DNA of 53,622 nucleotides from an uncultured Flavobacteriaceae bacterium (GTDB lineage: Bacteria; Bacteroidota; Bacteroidia; Flavobacteriales; Flavobacteriaceae). Below, in pieces: positions 17,075-24,440 of the stretch (positions within the stretch are counted from its first letter, which is position 1; every line of letters begins with the position of its first letter). The translations under genes and the position numbers were made by a program. Under the pieces are notes generated by a model. The model ran no database searches and was not told where the DNA came from. It was given only the letters and a program-made list of their open reading frames with translations. Location: NCBI GenBank assembly GCA_937923515.1, contig CALDUF010000060.1:1-53622 (forward strand), in the 5' to 3' direction.

Positions 17075-18040
17075 TCACCTATTCAATGTAGTTTCAATAT
17101 GCGCAGCAATATGTTTAGCATGTACACGGCTATTTTCAATAAACCATTTGTGCGTTTCCATCCCACCACAAATTACACCAGCTAAATACACACCTTTAAC
17201 ATTTGTTTCCATAGTTTTAGAGTTGTAAACTGGTATGCGTTTTTCGTCATTAGATTGTTCAACTCCGATGGTACTCAATATTTTAAAATCTGGTTTGTAA
17301 CCCGTTAGTGCTACCACAAAATCATTAGAAATCGTTTTTAAGCCTTTGGGGTATTTAAAAGTTACTGTATTCTCATTTATTTCTGTAATTTCAGCATTAA
17401 AATAAGCAGTAATACTACCTTCTTCTATTCGGTTTATAATATCAGGACGCACCCAATACTTAACGCGTTTACCAATAGCATCACCTCTAATAATCATAGT
17501 AACGTTGCCGCCTTTTCGGTAAATTTCTAAAGCCGCATCAACTGAGGAATTACTAGCACCAACCACCACAACGTTTTGCATCGCATAAGGGTGTGCTTCT
17601 TTATAATAATGCGTTACTTTTGGAAAACCTTCACCAGGAACCTGCAATAAATTTGGCATATCGTAAAAGCCTGTAGCCAAAATAATGTGTTGCGCATCGT
17701 AACTTGCCTTATCTGTGACTATGTTAAAGCAATTAGGTGCTTTAACAATAGTTTTTACAGTTTCAAATAAATTAATGTTTATGTTGTTTGAAGTAGCAAC
17801 ACGCCTATAATACTCCAAAGCCTCGTCACGATTGGGTTTTGGGTTTTTACTAATAAAGGGTATAGCATCAATCTCTAACTTTTCAGATGTAGAGAAAAAC
17901 GTCATGTTTTTAGGATAATTAAAAAGCGAGTTAGTTAAAGCGCCCTTTTCGATAATAAGATAATTCCAGTTGCGCTTTTTACACTCTAAGGCGCAGGCAA
18001 TACCAATAGGGCCACCGCCAATAATAATCACATCTTTCAT
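17075..18040 (-). CDS. ypdA: YpdA-type bacillithiol disulfide reductase
   Basis: A 321-residue FAD/NADPH flavoprotein with two dinucleotide folds: VIIIGGGPIGIACALEC near the N-terminus and VVVVGASNSSVDAALEIYRKGG in the middle. The segment NYPKNMTFFSTSEKLEIDAIPF is characteristic of YpdA. There is no CxxC motif, which separates it from thioredoxin reductase. YpdA proteins recycle oxidised bacillithiol. This fits bshA, the first gene of bacillithiol synthesis, later in the same window. It starts 7 bp downstream of the MFS transporter stop, on the same strand. Confidence 0.9.
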   Translation of the reverse strand: MKDVIIIGGGPIGIACALECKKRNWNYLIIEKGALTNSLFNYPKNMTFFSTSEKLEIDAIPFISKNPKPNRDEALEYYRRVATSNNININLFETVKTIVKAPNCFNIVTDKASYDAQHIILATGFYDMPNLLQVPGEGFPKVTHYYKEAHPYAMQNVVVVGASNSSVDAALEIYRKGGNVTMIIRGDAIGKRVKYWVRPDIINRIEEGSITAYFNAEITEINENTVTFKYPKGLKTISNDFVVALTGYKPDFKILSTIGVEQSNDEKRIPVYNSKTMETNVKGVYLAGVICGGMETHKWFIENSRVHAKHIAAHIETTLNR

Positions 18041-18047
18041 GTAGAAT

Positions 18048-19253
18048 CTATCTATATTTTGTTTTTAATTGAGATTTTAAAATAAGTAATAAAAATACGC
18101 AAAAGCCACCTATAAGTGTAATTGTGTACCAGGTAATGTTAAACCCCCAATTATTAACCATTTGAAAACCAGATTTATGTCCAAAAATATGAGCCATAGA
18201 AAATGCTATAGAATACAAAGCCATATATTCGCCTTGGTTTCCTTTTTTAGCGCGTTGCATTGCAAAAGCATTTGAAAATGGAAATGCTATCATTTCTCCT
18301 ATAGTCATAAAAAACATACCTAAAATTAAAATACCAGACCATGATGTAATATTAAGTATTATAAAACTTAGAGACGTTAATACCGCACCAATAATCATGA
18401 GTTTTACTTCAGATAGACCAGAATGTTCCAACCATTTTATCAAAGGCATTTCAAGCAAAAAAATAATAAACCCGTTAGCTCCTAATAGCAAACCAATCTC
18501 TAATTCTGATAATAGATGTGCTTCTCTGTAATAAATAGGCATTGTAGAGAAATACTGTAAAAATATAACGCCAAATAAAAACATAGCCATTAAAAATATG
18601 ATAAATGCCTTGTCTTTATAAGCCGATTCTGGATTAGCAACCACAATATCGTCCGATATTTTAGATGTCTTTGGGTTTAACACAATAAATAGTACTAGGG
18701 TAGCTAAAATACAGGTAATACCATCTACCCAAAATAAACCGCCATAGCCTAAAGTTGTAATAATTAAGCCGCCAACAGCAGGTCCTGCAGAAAATCCAAG
18801 ATTTATAGCTAAACGAATTAAAGTTACACTTCTGGTTTTGTTTTCAGGCTTGCTGTAAGCACTTAATGCTACAAACATAGCAGGGCGAAACATATCGGCA
18901 ACTAGCATTACTAAAAATATACCTAAACACAACGTATAAAATGTAGTTAAAAATTGTAATGTTATAAAGAGAACACCTGTAAGCATAAGGCTTCTTAGCA
19001 TAACTTTATAATACCCAATGGTATCGGTTAATTTACCACCAAGCCATGAGCCTGCCACAGAGCCTAAACCAAAACACATCATAATTGTACCAACATTTGC
19101 TAAAGTAAATTTTAAATCTTCGGTTAGGTATAGCGATAAAAAAGGAATTACCATGGTGCCAGCCCTATTTATAAGCGTTATTAAAGCAAGCCACCATACT
19201 TCTGTAGATAAACCTCTAAATGTATTCAGGTAATTGTTAAATAGTGTTTTCAT
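18048..19253 (-). CDS. MFS transporter
   Basis: A 401-residue integral membrane transporter with about 12 hydrophobic segments. The conserved MFS loop between helices 2 and 3 reads GSWLGGKLTDTIGYYKVML, close to the G-x-L-aD-rxGrkxxl signature. The ATG at 19253 (MKTLFNNYLNTF) is preferred to the one at 19274. The sequence resembles multidrug/unknown-substrate MFS proteins; substrate cannot be inferred. It heads a probable transcript MFS-ypdA-VOC-helical protein with 7-, 2- and 8-bp gaps, which hints at export or detoxification, but this is inference. Confidence 0.88.
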   Translation of the reverse strand: MKTLFNNYLNTFRGLSTEVWWLALITLINRAGTMVIPFLSLYLTEDLKFTLANVGTIMMCFGLGSVAGSWLGGKLTDTIGYYKVMLRSLMLTGVLFITLQFLTTFYTLCLGIFLVMLVADMFRPAMFVALSAYSKPENKTRSVTLIRLAINLGFSAGPAVGGLIITTLGYGGLFWVDGITCILATLVLFIVLNPKTSKISDDIVVANPESAYKDKAFIIFLMAMFLFGVIFLQYFSTMPIYYREAHLLSELEIGLLLGANGFIIFLLEMPLIKWLEHSGLSEVKLMIIGAVLTSLSFIILNITSWSGILILGMFFMTIGEMIAFPFSNAFAMQRAKKGNQGEYMALYSIAFSMAHIFGHKSGFQMVNNWGFNITWYTITLIGGFCVFLLLILKSQLKTKYR

Positions 19254-19625
19254 GAGTTTTACGTATTCACGCATTATTAGTTCTACAAAAGCAGAAATCT
19301 ATTATTTATACTATCATTAATTTAATTATAATACTATCTCATTTTACAGTGTAATTAGTGCAACTAAAACAATTTATAAACCAAACCTTCAAGTTGTTAA
19401 CTTCACTAAAAACAAAAAGTCCGACTGTGAAGTCGGACTTTTAATATATCTGTAAACGTTTATTCTATAACATCAAAACACATAACAAGTCCGCCTTACC
19501 TTCAGTAATGAAGTAATCCATTGTTTTCTTAGAATTGTGACGTTGTTATACATTTTATTTATTTTCAAAGACCAAAACTAATTAAAATAATTGTAAGTTG
19601 TATTTTTACACTAACAATTTTTACA
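19254..19625. other. Intergenic region with one terminator
   Basis: Contains the upstream region of the MFS transcript, the hairpin at 19415-19442, and a presumed promoter for the DUF4252 gene. No ORF of note. Confidence 0.5.
19415..19442. terminator. Terminator-like hairpin
   Basis: Perfect 12-bp stem AAAAGTCCGACT / AGTCGGACTTTT with a GTGA loop and flanking A/T runs. It lies between two genes transcribed away from each other, so no annotated transcript obviously ends here. It may insulate them or close an unannotated short transcript. Confidence 0.75.
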
Positions 19626-20153
19626 ATGAAAAACTCAATAATACTTATAACTCTTAGTTGTGTAATGCTATCCTGTAACAGCAGTTTTCAAGGGTTTTAT
19701 AATAATCATAAGGCAGATTTGGGTACAACATCCTTTCAAGTGCCTAATTTTATGAAAGCCGTTTTAAGCACCATTTCACCCCAAGTAAAACATGCGGTAG
19801 GTAATATTTCAGACTTTAAATACATCAAGTTTCAAAACGTTTCGACACTAAAACGCCAAAGTTTAATTTCCGAAATGAATGCCGTTACCAATAACGGCTA
19901 TTTAGATGTGTTTAGAAAAAACGAACTTGAACAAACGCGTATTATTTCTGTAAAAGAAGCAGGCACAGTAGTAACCAATGCTATTATTTTTGTACATCAA
20001 GGCTCAGATATTGCAGCCTATTACTTACAAGGCAATTTCGATCCTGATAAAATTAAATCCCTAGCCGATGAAGACACCTTAAACACCTTCACAACCAGCC
20101 TGTTACAAAACTACAACAGCAACCTAAACCCATCCTTTAACCCTGGTAATTAA
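19626..20153 (+). CDS. DUF4252 family lipoprotein
   Basis: A 175-residue lipoprotein: signal MKNSIILITLSCVMLSCNSS with Cys at residue 17. The body contains the DUF4252 pattern, with ISDFKYIKFQNVSTLKRQ, YLDVFRKNELEQTRIISVKEAG and IFVHQGSDIAAYYLQGNFDPD. The family is restricted largely to Bacteroidota and often lies next to sigma-factor genes, which are absent here. Probably periplasm-facing and lipid-anchored. Function unknown. Confidence 0.85.
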   Translation: MKNSIILITLSCVMLSCNSSFQGFYNNHKADLGTTSFQVPNFMKAVLSTISPQVKHAVGNISDFKYIKFQNVSTLKRQSLISEMNAVTNNGYLDVFRKNELEQTRIISVKEAGTVVTNAIIFVHQGSDIAAYYLQGNFDPDKIKSLADEDTLNTFTTSLLQNYNSNLNPSFNPGN

Positions 20154-20191
20154 TACAAATGCCAAAGTATCTACATAAAATTAAATGTTTT

Positions 20192-20347
20192 GGGCGTTAC
20201 CCTGTCGGGTCGGGCTTTCCGCTATATCTTTTTAAAACGCTATTGCCAGTACAAAGCATCTGGCAATCTACAAAGTTAAATGCCAGCCCAAAGGTGGTAA
20301 CTAATAAAATTTTAAAAAGGATGCCGCTACAATCCCTAACGCGGGCG
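20192..20347 (+). repeat. Dispersed repeat element, copy 1
   Basis: Shares three ordered blocks with the copy at 26071-26164: GGCGTTAC (20193), GTCGGGCTTT (20209) and CAATCCCTAACGC (20330). Between them is a perfect 8-bp hairpin ATTGCCAG / CTGGCAAT (20242-20267, 10-nt loop). Elements with this start and end are scattered through many flavobacterial genomes. Here it lies between two lipoprotein genes and supplies the likely start codon of the DUF1684 gene. Confidence 0.7.
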
Positions 20348-20971
20348 TACCAGCCAGCAATAGTTAAAACCCTAACGTTTTGTGTGCTTGTAATGGTTTT
20401 GGCAAGTACCAGTTGTACGCAAAAAAAGCGTCCAATAAAAGGCGATACGCCATTTCAAAAAGAGCTTAATGCCTTTTACAAAGATGCATCAACATCGCCA
20501 TTATTAAAAAAAGACAGAAAGCATTTTGAAGGCTTAGATTTTTTTAAGTTCGACTCCGCATACATCATTACCGCAAATTTTAAAAGAACGCCAAACGAAG
20601 CTCCTTTTGAAATGAAAACCACTACAGACCGTAAACCCATGTATATTAAGTACGGTGAAGTTACATTTACACTACATACCAAAACATTTACACTTGATGT
20701 GTTTGAAAATTTAGATTATAAAGCAGAGGACGACTACGAACCCTTTTTGTTTCTACCATTTTTAGACGAAACCAACGGTATAGAAACTTACGGCGGTGGG
20801 CGTTACATAGAAACCAAAATGCCAACCAATGCTACAGTAACTATAGATTTTAATCGTGCCTACAACCCATATTGCGCTTACAATGCTAAATACTCTTGCC
20901 CAATAGTACCAAGGCAAAATTATTTAAAAACTAGAGTAGAGGCTGGAGTTAAAGCTTTTAGTAAACATTAA
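20321..20971 (+). CDS. DUF1684 family lipoprotein with repeat-derived N-terminus
   Basis: A 216-residue protein from the ATG at 20321. The frame is open back to 20159, but that extension translates a dispersed repeat and is unlikely to be native. Even the ATG at 20321 lies within the repeat's conserved end. The hydrophobic stretch VKTLTFCVLVMVLASTSC forms a lipoprotein signal. The mature domain has the DUF1684 marks RKPMYIKYGEVTFTL, EPFLFLPFLDETNGIETYGGGRYIE and TIDFNRAYNPYCAYN ... YSCPIVP. These proteins are of unknown function and occur as secreted or cytosolic forms. The true start could also be a non-ATG codon just before VKTLTF. Confidence 0.8.
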   Translation: MPLQSLTRAYQPAIVKTLTFCVLVMVLASTSCTQKKRPIKGDTPFQKELNAFYKDASTSPLLKKDRKHFEGLDFFKFDSAYIITANFKRTPNEAPFEMKTTTDRKPMYIKYGEVTFTLHTKTFTLDVFENLDYKAEDDYEPFLFLPFLDETNGIETYGGGRYIETKMPTNATVTIDFNRAYNPYCAYNAKYSCPIVPRQNYLKTRVEAGVKAFSKH

Positions 20972-21002
20972 GCCAGATTAATTTATATTTTTAACAGAAT
21001 AG

Positions 21003-21368
21003 TTATTTCACCAAATACATCCCCGCAAAAACAGCCAAAAAACCAATAATAAAACTAGCAAAGGTGTAGATTGCAAAACTTATAAAATCGCCAGATTTTA
21101 AAAACACGTGGTTTTCGTAAGCAAATGTAGAAAAGGTGGTTAAACCACCGCAAAACCCAGTAGCCAAAAGCAAAGTTTGGTTTTGTGTTAAGGTAGCGTT
21201 TTTAGCAGCTAAACCAAGTACAATACCAATTAGTAAACTACCAAGTATGTTTGCAGCAAACGTGCCGTATGGTATACCGTTTTCAGTAGTATTTAAAAAC
21301 TTACTAATTATATAGCGTAACACACTACCAAAACCACCTCCTAAAAATACTAGTAATAATTGCTTCAT
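21003..21368 (-). CDS. crcB: Fluoride exporter CrcB/Fluc
   Basis: A 121-residue, four-helix inner-membrane protein that works as a dual-topology dimer to export fluoride. The ATG at 21368 gives MKQLLLVFLGGGFGSVLRYIIS, the typical family start; the upstream ATG at 21416 adds a hydrophilic stretch and is rejected. Signature residues are NILGSLLIGIVLG and GFCGGLTTFSTFAYE, including the fluoride-lining Thr/Ser/Phe. No fluoride riboswitch fold is evident upstream. Confidence 0.93.
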   Translation of the reverse strand: MKQLLLVFLGGGFGSVLRYIISKFLNTTENGIPYGTFAANILGSLLIGIVLGLAAKNATLTQNQTLLLATGFCGGLTTFSTFAYENHVFLKSGDFISFAIYTFASFIIGFLAVFAGMYLVK

Positions 21369-21471
21369 AACTGCAAGTGTGTCAATGGTTTTATTAGGCT
21401 TAATTTGTTCTAGCACTTTAAATTTAAACTAAAAAACATCCTGAAATACGTTCAGGAAAAGCAACGTTTTA

Positions 21472-22497
21472 TTATTTTAAAGCAATATATAATTCAGTAA
21501 TCCAATCAGCAGGGTTTGGGTGCTGCATCGGGTCATTCCTGTAAGCTTCTAGCATAGGCCCATTTGGGTTGGTTTCCAATCCATCATTGTCTTCAATATG
21601 TTTCATGGTGGTTTCCCAAGCTTCTTTTAGATTCACGTAATCACCTTTAAGTGTAGTTTTCAAGGCTTTAAATGATTTTAATTGCCCAGTTAGAATATCA
21701 GGTGCTGTAGAAATCACTCGTTCTGTAGTAGGCACACAACACGAAAACATCACCGTATTATTTTCGGTATCCCATTTGTGATAATAATTAAAAGGTGCAC
21801 CGGCCATTTTAATATTGTTTTTCATAGCGTAATCGCCTAATTTTGGCATCATTTGCTGTATGTGCTTCGGCATGTCAGGTATTTTACAAGATACAGTATT
21901 GTAAATGTAAAAGCCACCACTATGTTCTGTTATACCATTTACTATAACACTGTATTTTTTCATATCTGCAGTAACTACACTATCCAGTTTAAATAAACCA
22001 CGTTCGTAGTCTGGTCCTGTCATGTCTTCAATAGAACCTGCAAAAGTAGTGTACACTTTTGTCATAAAATCTAATTTCCCCTTCATATTCCAAGTCACCT
22101 TAGTACCTTCAGAAGTAGTCTCGAAAAACCAGTTGATGTCAGATTCAGATTCAAAAGGTTTAATAAACGTAATATGCTGTGCTATTGACGTGTTTTTTTC
22201 TGTAGAAATCGTTTTCATACTCCCTTCACCTAGAACTTCTCCGTTCCAACTATAGCTGCCATTGGCTCCTGATGTTTTATCGCCATAGGTTAAAGTAGCA
22301 TCAGGTTCTTGTTCCATCCACGGCGAAAATTCAGGCCAGTTTCTAAAATCATTAACCTTATCATACACTACCGAAACAGGAGCTTTTATAACTCTACTTC
22401 TAGAAAAATTAAATTCATTTGGCTGAACAGCAGTATATATGGCTAATCCAATTATTGCAATTAGCAGTAGAAAAAAAATGTACTTTATAGCTTTCAT
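21472..22497 (-). CDS. SRPBCC domain plus GyrI-like effector-binding domain protein
   Basis: A 341-residue protein anchored by one N-terminal membrane helix (YIFFLLLIAIIGLAIYTAV). The SRPBCC/START-like ligand-binding domain spans about residues 35-180 (VIKAPVSVVYDKVNDFRNWPEFSPW is its opening). A GyrI/AraC-type effector-binding domain (about 185-341) ends ETTMKHIEDNDGLETNPNGPMLEAYRNDP. This fused form is frequent in Bacteroidota and has no assigned reaction. It probably binds a small hydrophobic ligand at the membrane. It is monocistronic with a minus-7 box close to the start. Confidence 0.85.
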   Translation of the reverse strand: MKAIKYIFFLLLIAIIGLAIYTAVQPNEFNFSRSRVIKAPVSVVYDKVNDFRNWPEFSPWMEQEPDATLTYGDKTSGANGSYSWNGEVLGEGSMKTISTEKNTSIAQHITFIKPFESESDINWFFETTSEGTKVTWNMKGKLDFMTKVYTTFAGSIEDMTGPDYERGLFKLDSVVTADMKKYSVIVNGITEHSGGFYIYNTVSCKIPDMPKHIQQMMPKLGDYAMKNNIKMAGAPFNYYHKWDTENNTVMFSCCVPTTERVISTAPDILTGQLKSFKALKTTLKGDYVNLKEAWETTMKHIEDNDGLETNPNGPMLEAYRNDPMQHPNPADWITELYIALK

Positions 22498-22519
22498 TTA
22501 ATGGCTTATATGTTTGAAA

Positions 22520-22527
22520 CAAAGATA
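22520..22527 (-). promoter_or_regulatory. Candidate minus-7 box for the SRPBCC/GyrI-like gene
   Basis: Minus-strand TATCTTTG fits TAnnTTTG, 22 bp upstream of the ATG. Confidence 0.45.
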
Positions 22528-23061
22528 GCTAATTTAAAAATTTCGATTTATAAAATATTACATTTGTTAAGTAACTAGTAGTTTTTGATTGTTGTTTTAC
22601 TGCATTTATATGGCGCCTAATGATAAACTCTAACAAAGCCTACGTTATCATACAATTTAATATTTAAAAGAATTATAATGTTTAGAATTGCGGATATTAA
22701 AATTGTGTAACCAAATATTTAGTTGGCAAGAATTAATTTTAAAGCAGCAAAAAATGGTGTTTTATTTAGCAAAATTAGATTTCTTAGCAATATTATAAGG
22801 AGCTAAAAAATCCATAATATTAAAATTAAAATACTCTAAAGAAGTTGGATTAGCGTATTTACACAGCAATCTTAAAACATAATAAGTAATTTATAACTTT
22901 AGCTTAGAGTAGTTGTACTAAACCTTATTTTAGGTTGATAAATAAATTGAAGAACTTGCTGAGTTAAGCATCGTCTAGTTAAACGCTTTTAGGAGATAAA
23001 TGTTAATATACAGTGATTAAGATAGTTTTCTTCCAAAAATAAATTAATTAAAACATACACT

Positions 23062-23097
23062 AAAAAAAAACAGAACCATTTAAGGTTCTGTTTTTTT
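23062..23097. terminator. Bidirectional terminator hairpin
   Basis: A-run, stem CAGAACC / GGTTCTG, loop ATTTAA, T-run. No annotated long gene ends here on either strand, so it points to a short transcript. The best candidate is the 28-codon frame on the minus strand whose stop lies in the hairpin loop. Confidence 0.8.
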
Positions 23098-23166
23098 GTT
23101 AACACTAAATACTAAAAGTATTATGTTTACAACGATGAGTAAGCTAATAATTAATATTATCTTCAT
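23080..23166 (-). CDS. Possible 28-residue single-pass membrane peptide
   Basis: ATG frame reading MKIILIISLLIVVNIILLVF and then a charged tail SVNKKTEP. The charge pattern (Lys at start, hydrophobic helix of about 18, Lys/Lys/Glu at end) is that of a real small membrane protein. An A/C-rich leader (AAACTAAAACTAGAC) precedes the ATG, as is common for translated genes in this phylum. Its stop codon lies in the loop of a strong terminator, giving a self-contained short transcript. I do not recognise a family. Confidence 0.4.
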   Translation of the reverse strand: MKIILIISLLIVVNIILLVFSVNKKTEP

Positions 23167-23653
23167 AGTCTAGTTTTAGTTTAGTTTTTGTTTAGTAATA
23201 TTTAGATGCAATTTTTTGTAAAAGGTTGCGTTTAAATATTTTATCATCTACAAAATACATAAAATAAGGAACATTTTCTTAATGGTCTTACTTATGGTAC
23301 AATAAATTAACTTAAAACTTTCGTAAGTTGTGCTTTGGCTTTGATTATAGATTATTGTAAATTAAATTAGTTTACCATATATCTAATTGCTTTAATATTT
23401 AAAGAATATTTTTTTATATGTCTAAATAAAAGAACTGCTTAAACGCAATGTTTTTGTAATACAGTTAGAATTTTTATTCACTTCTTATTAGTTTTAAAAC
23501 TTGTTTGATCTTTAAAATAACTCAGGCTTTTAAGTGTTTTTAAAACAGCAAAATACGCAACACCATGGATATTTATCAATTACTTTAAAAAGAATACGTT
23601 ACGTTAAAAAATATGCTAGACAAAACGCATAAAAAAAAGATATAAAGTATTTA

Positions 23654-23836
23654 TTATAGTAAAAACTTAATGGCAGCGATAAACAGTATAAAGCTTATAA
23701 AGGCGATAAGTATCCAAATACTGCCAGCATAAAAGCGTTTGTGTAGCTTTAAATCTTTACGATAGGTATAGCCAATAATTACAGAAAAGACAATAAAGAA
23801 GATAATTCCAAAAACTATTTGACCTTTACTAAACAT
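23654..23836 (-). CDS. Small two-helix membrane protein
   Basis: A 60-residue protein starting at the ATG at 23836: MFSKGQIVFGIIFFIVFSVIIGYTYRKDLKLHKRFY, then GSIWILIAFISFILFIAAIKFLL. There are two transmembrane helices joined by a basic loop (YRKDLKLHKRFY). I recall similar proteins from many Flavobacteriaceae as a conserved hypothetical. The frame is open to 23953, but that would overlap the divergent gene's start and adds an unlikely N-terminus. Function unknown. Confidence 0.75.
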   Translation of the reverse strand: MFSKGQIVFGIIFFIVFSVIIGYTYRKDLKLHKRFYAGSIWILIAFISFILFIAAIKFLL

Positions 23837-23951
23837 ATCGCTATTTTTATGCAAATTTAAATAATAATGATGAGATTTCTGAGCGTTAGTTATGGAGATT
23901 CTTCTGGCAAAAAAGATTTCTGCGGTAGCGGAAATGACTAAAATATAAAAC

Positions 23952-24338
23952 ATGGTAAATAAAATTGAAGCAGTAAAAGCATTTCATACCGCATTTAAAA
24001 TAGGGCATAGAGAGACGCCTAAAGCCGATTTGGGTACAGACAAAAACACCTTGCGTTTTAATTTGATGAAAGAAGAAAATGAGGAATATCTTGAAGCTGC
24101 TAGCAATAACGATTTGGTAGAAGTAGCAGATGCCCTTGGCGACATGCTTTATATTTTATGTGGTACAATAATAGAACATGGGTTGCAACATAAAATAGAA
24201 GCGGTGTTTAATGAAATTCAACGTAGTAATATGAGCAAATTAGGTGACGATGGTCAACCTATTTATCGTGAAGACGGTAAGGTGCTTAAAGGCCCCAACT
24301 ATTTTAAACCAAATATTGAAGCTATTTTAGAGAAATAA
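23952..24338 (+). CDS. MazG/HisE-like nucleoside triphosphate pyrophosphohydrolase
   Basis: A 128-residue all-alpha NTP pyrophosphatase. The metal-binding pattern ExxE...ExxD is visible as KEENEEYLEAASNNDLVEVADALGDMLYI (about 38-66). The C-terminal region GDDGQPIYREDGKVLKGPNYFKPN is typical of the phage-like/PRA-PH-related branch of this superfamily. It probably hydrolyses a nucleotide or related pyrophosphate; the substrate is unknown. The gene is followed by a strong terminator. Confidence 0.85.
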   Translation: MVNKIEAVKAFHTAFKIGHRETPKADLGTDKNTLRFNLMKEENEEYLEAASNNDLVEVADALGDMLYILCGTIIEHGLQHKIEAVFNEIQRSNMSKLGDDGQPIYREDGKVLKGPNYFKPNIEAILEK

Positions 24339-24353
24339 CTTTGATTTTTATAA

Positions 24354-24390
24354 TAAAAAAAAGAGGAGCAAATAGCTCCTCTTTTTTTTA
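24354..24390. terminator. Rho-independent terminator
   Basis: Stem AAAGAGGAGC / GCTCCTCTTT with a short loop (AAATA) and long A- and T-runs. It closes the MazG-like gene and probably also ilvE from the other strand. Confidence 0.88.
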
Positions 24391-24401
24391 GTTTAAGTAT
24401 C

Positions 24402-24430
24402 ACTCTCCTTTTGGGAGAGAATAGGTGAGA
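24402..24430. repeat. Relic of a dispersed CTCTCC...GGGAGAG repeat
   Basis: CTCTCC, TTTT, GGGAGAG then AATAGGTGAGA. This resembles the short CTCTCC-TTTGGAGAG-...-GGTGAG elements found dispersed in Bacteroidota genomes. Short and weakly supported from one copy. Confidence 0.35.
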
Positions 24431-24440
24431 ACCTTAGCTT

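Larger units (their letters stand above)
22498..23653. other. Long gene-poor stretch
   Basis: About 1.15 kb, very AT-rich, with no ORF of 60 codons or more. The only structures I can support are a strong bidirectional terminator at 23062-23097 and a 28-codon hydrophobic frame overlapping it. The rest reads as broken frames in all six phases, possibly a decayed gene. Confidence 0.5.

Noticed and set aside
21369-21471. Fluoride riboswitch ahead of crcB
   Set aside because: The region is short, AT-rich and lacks the conserved pseudoknot sequences.
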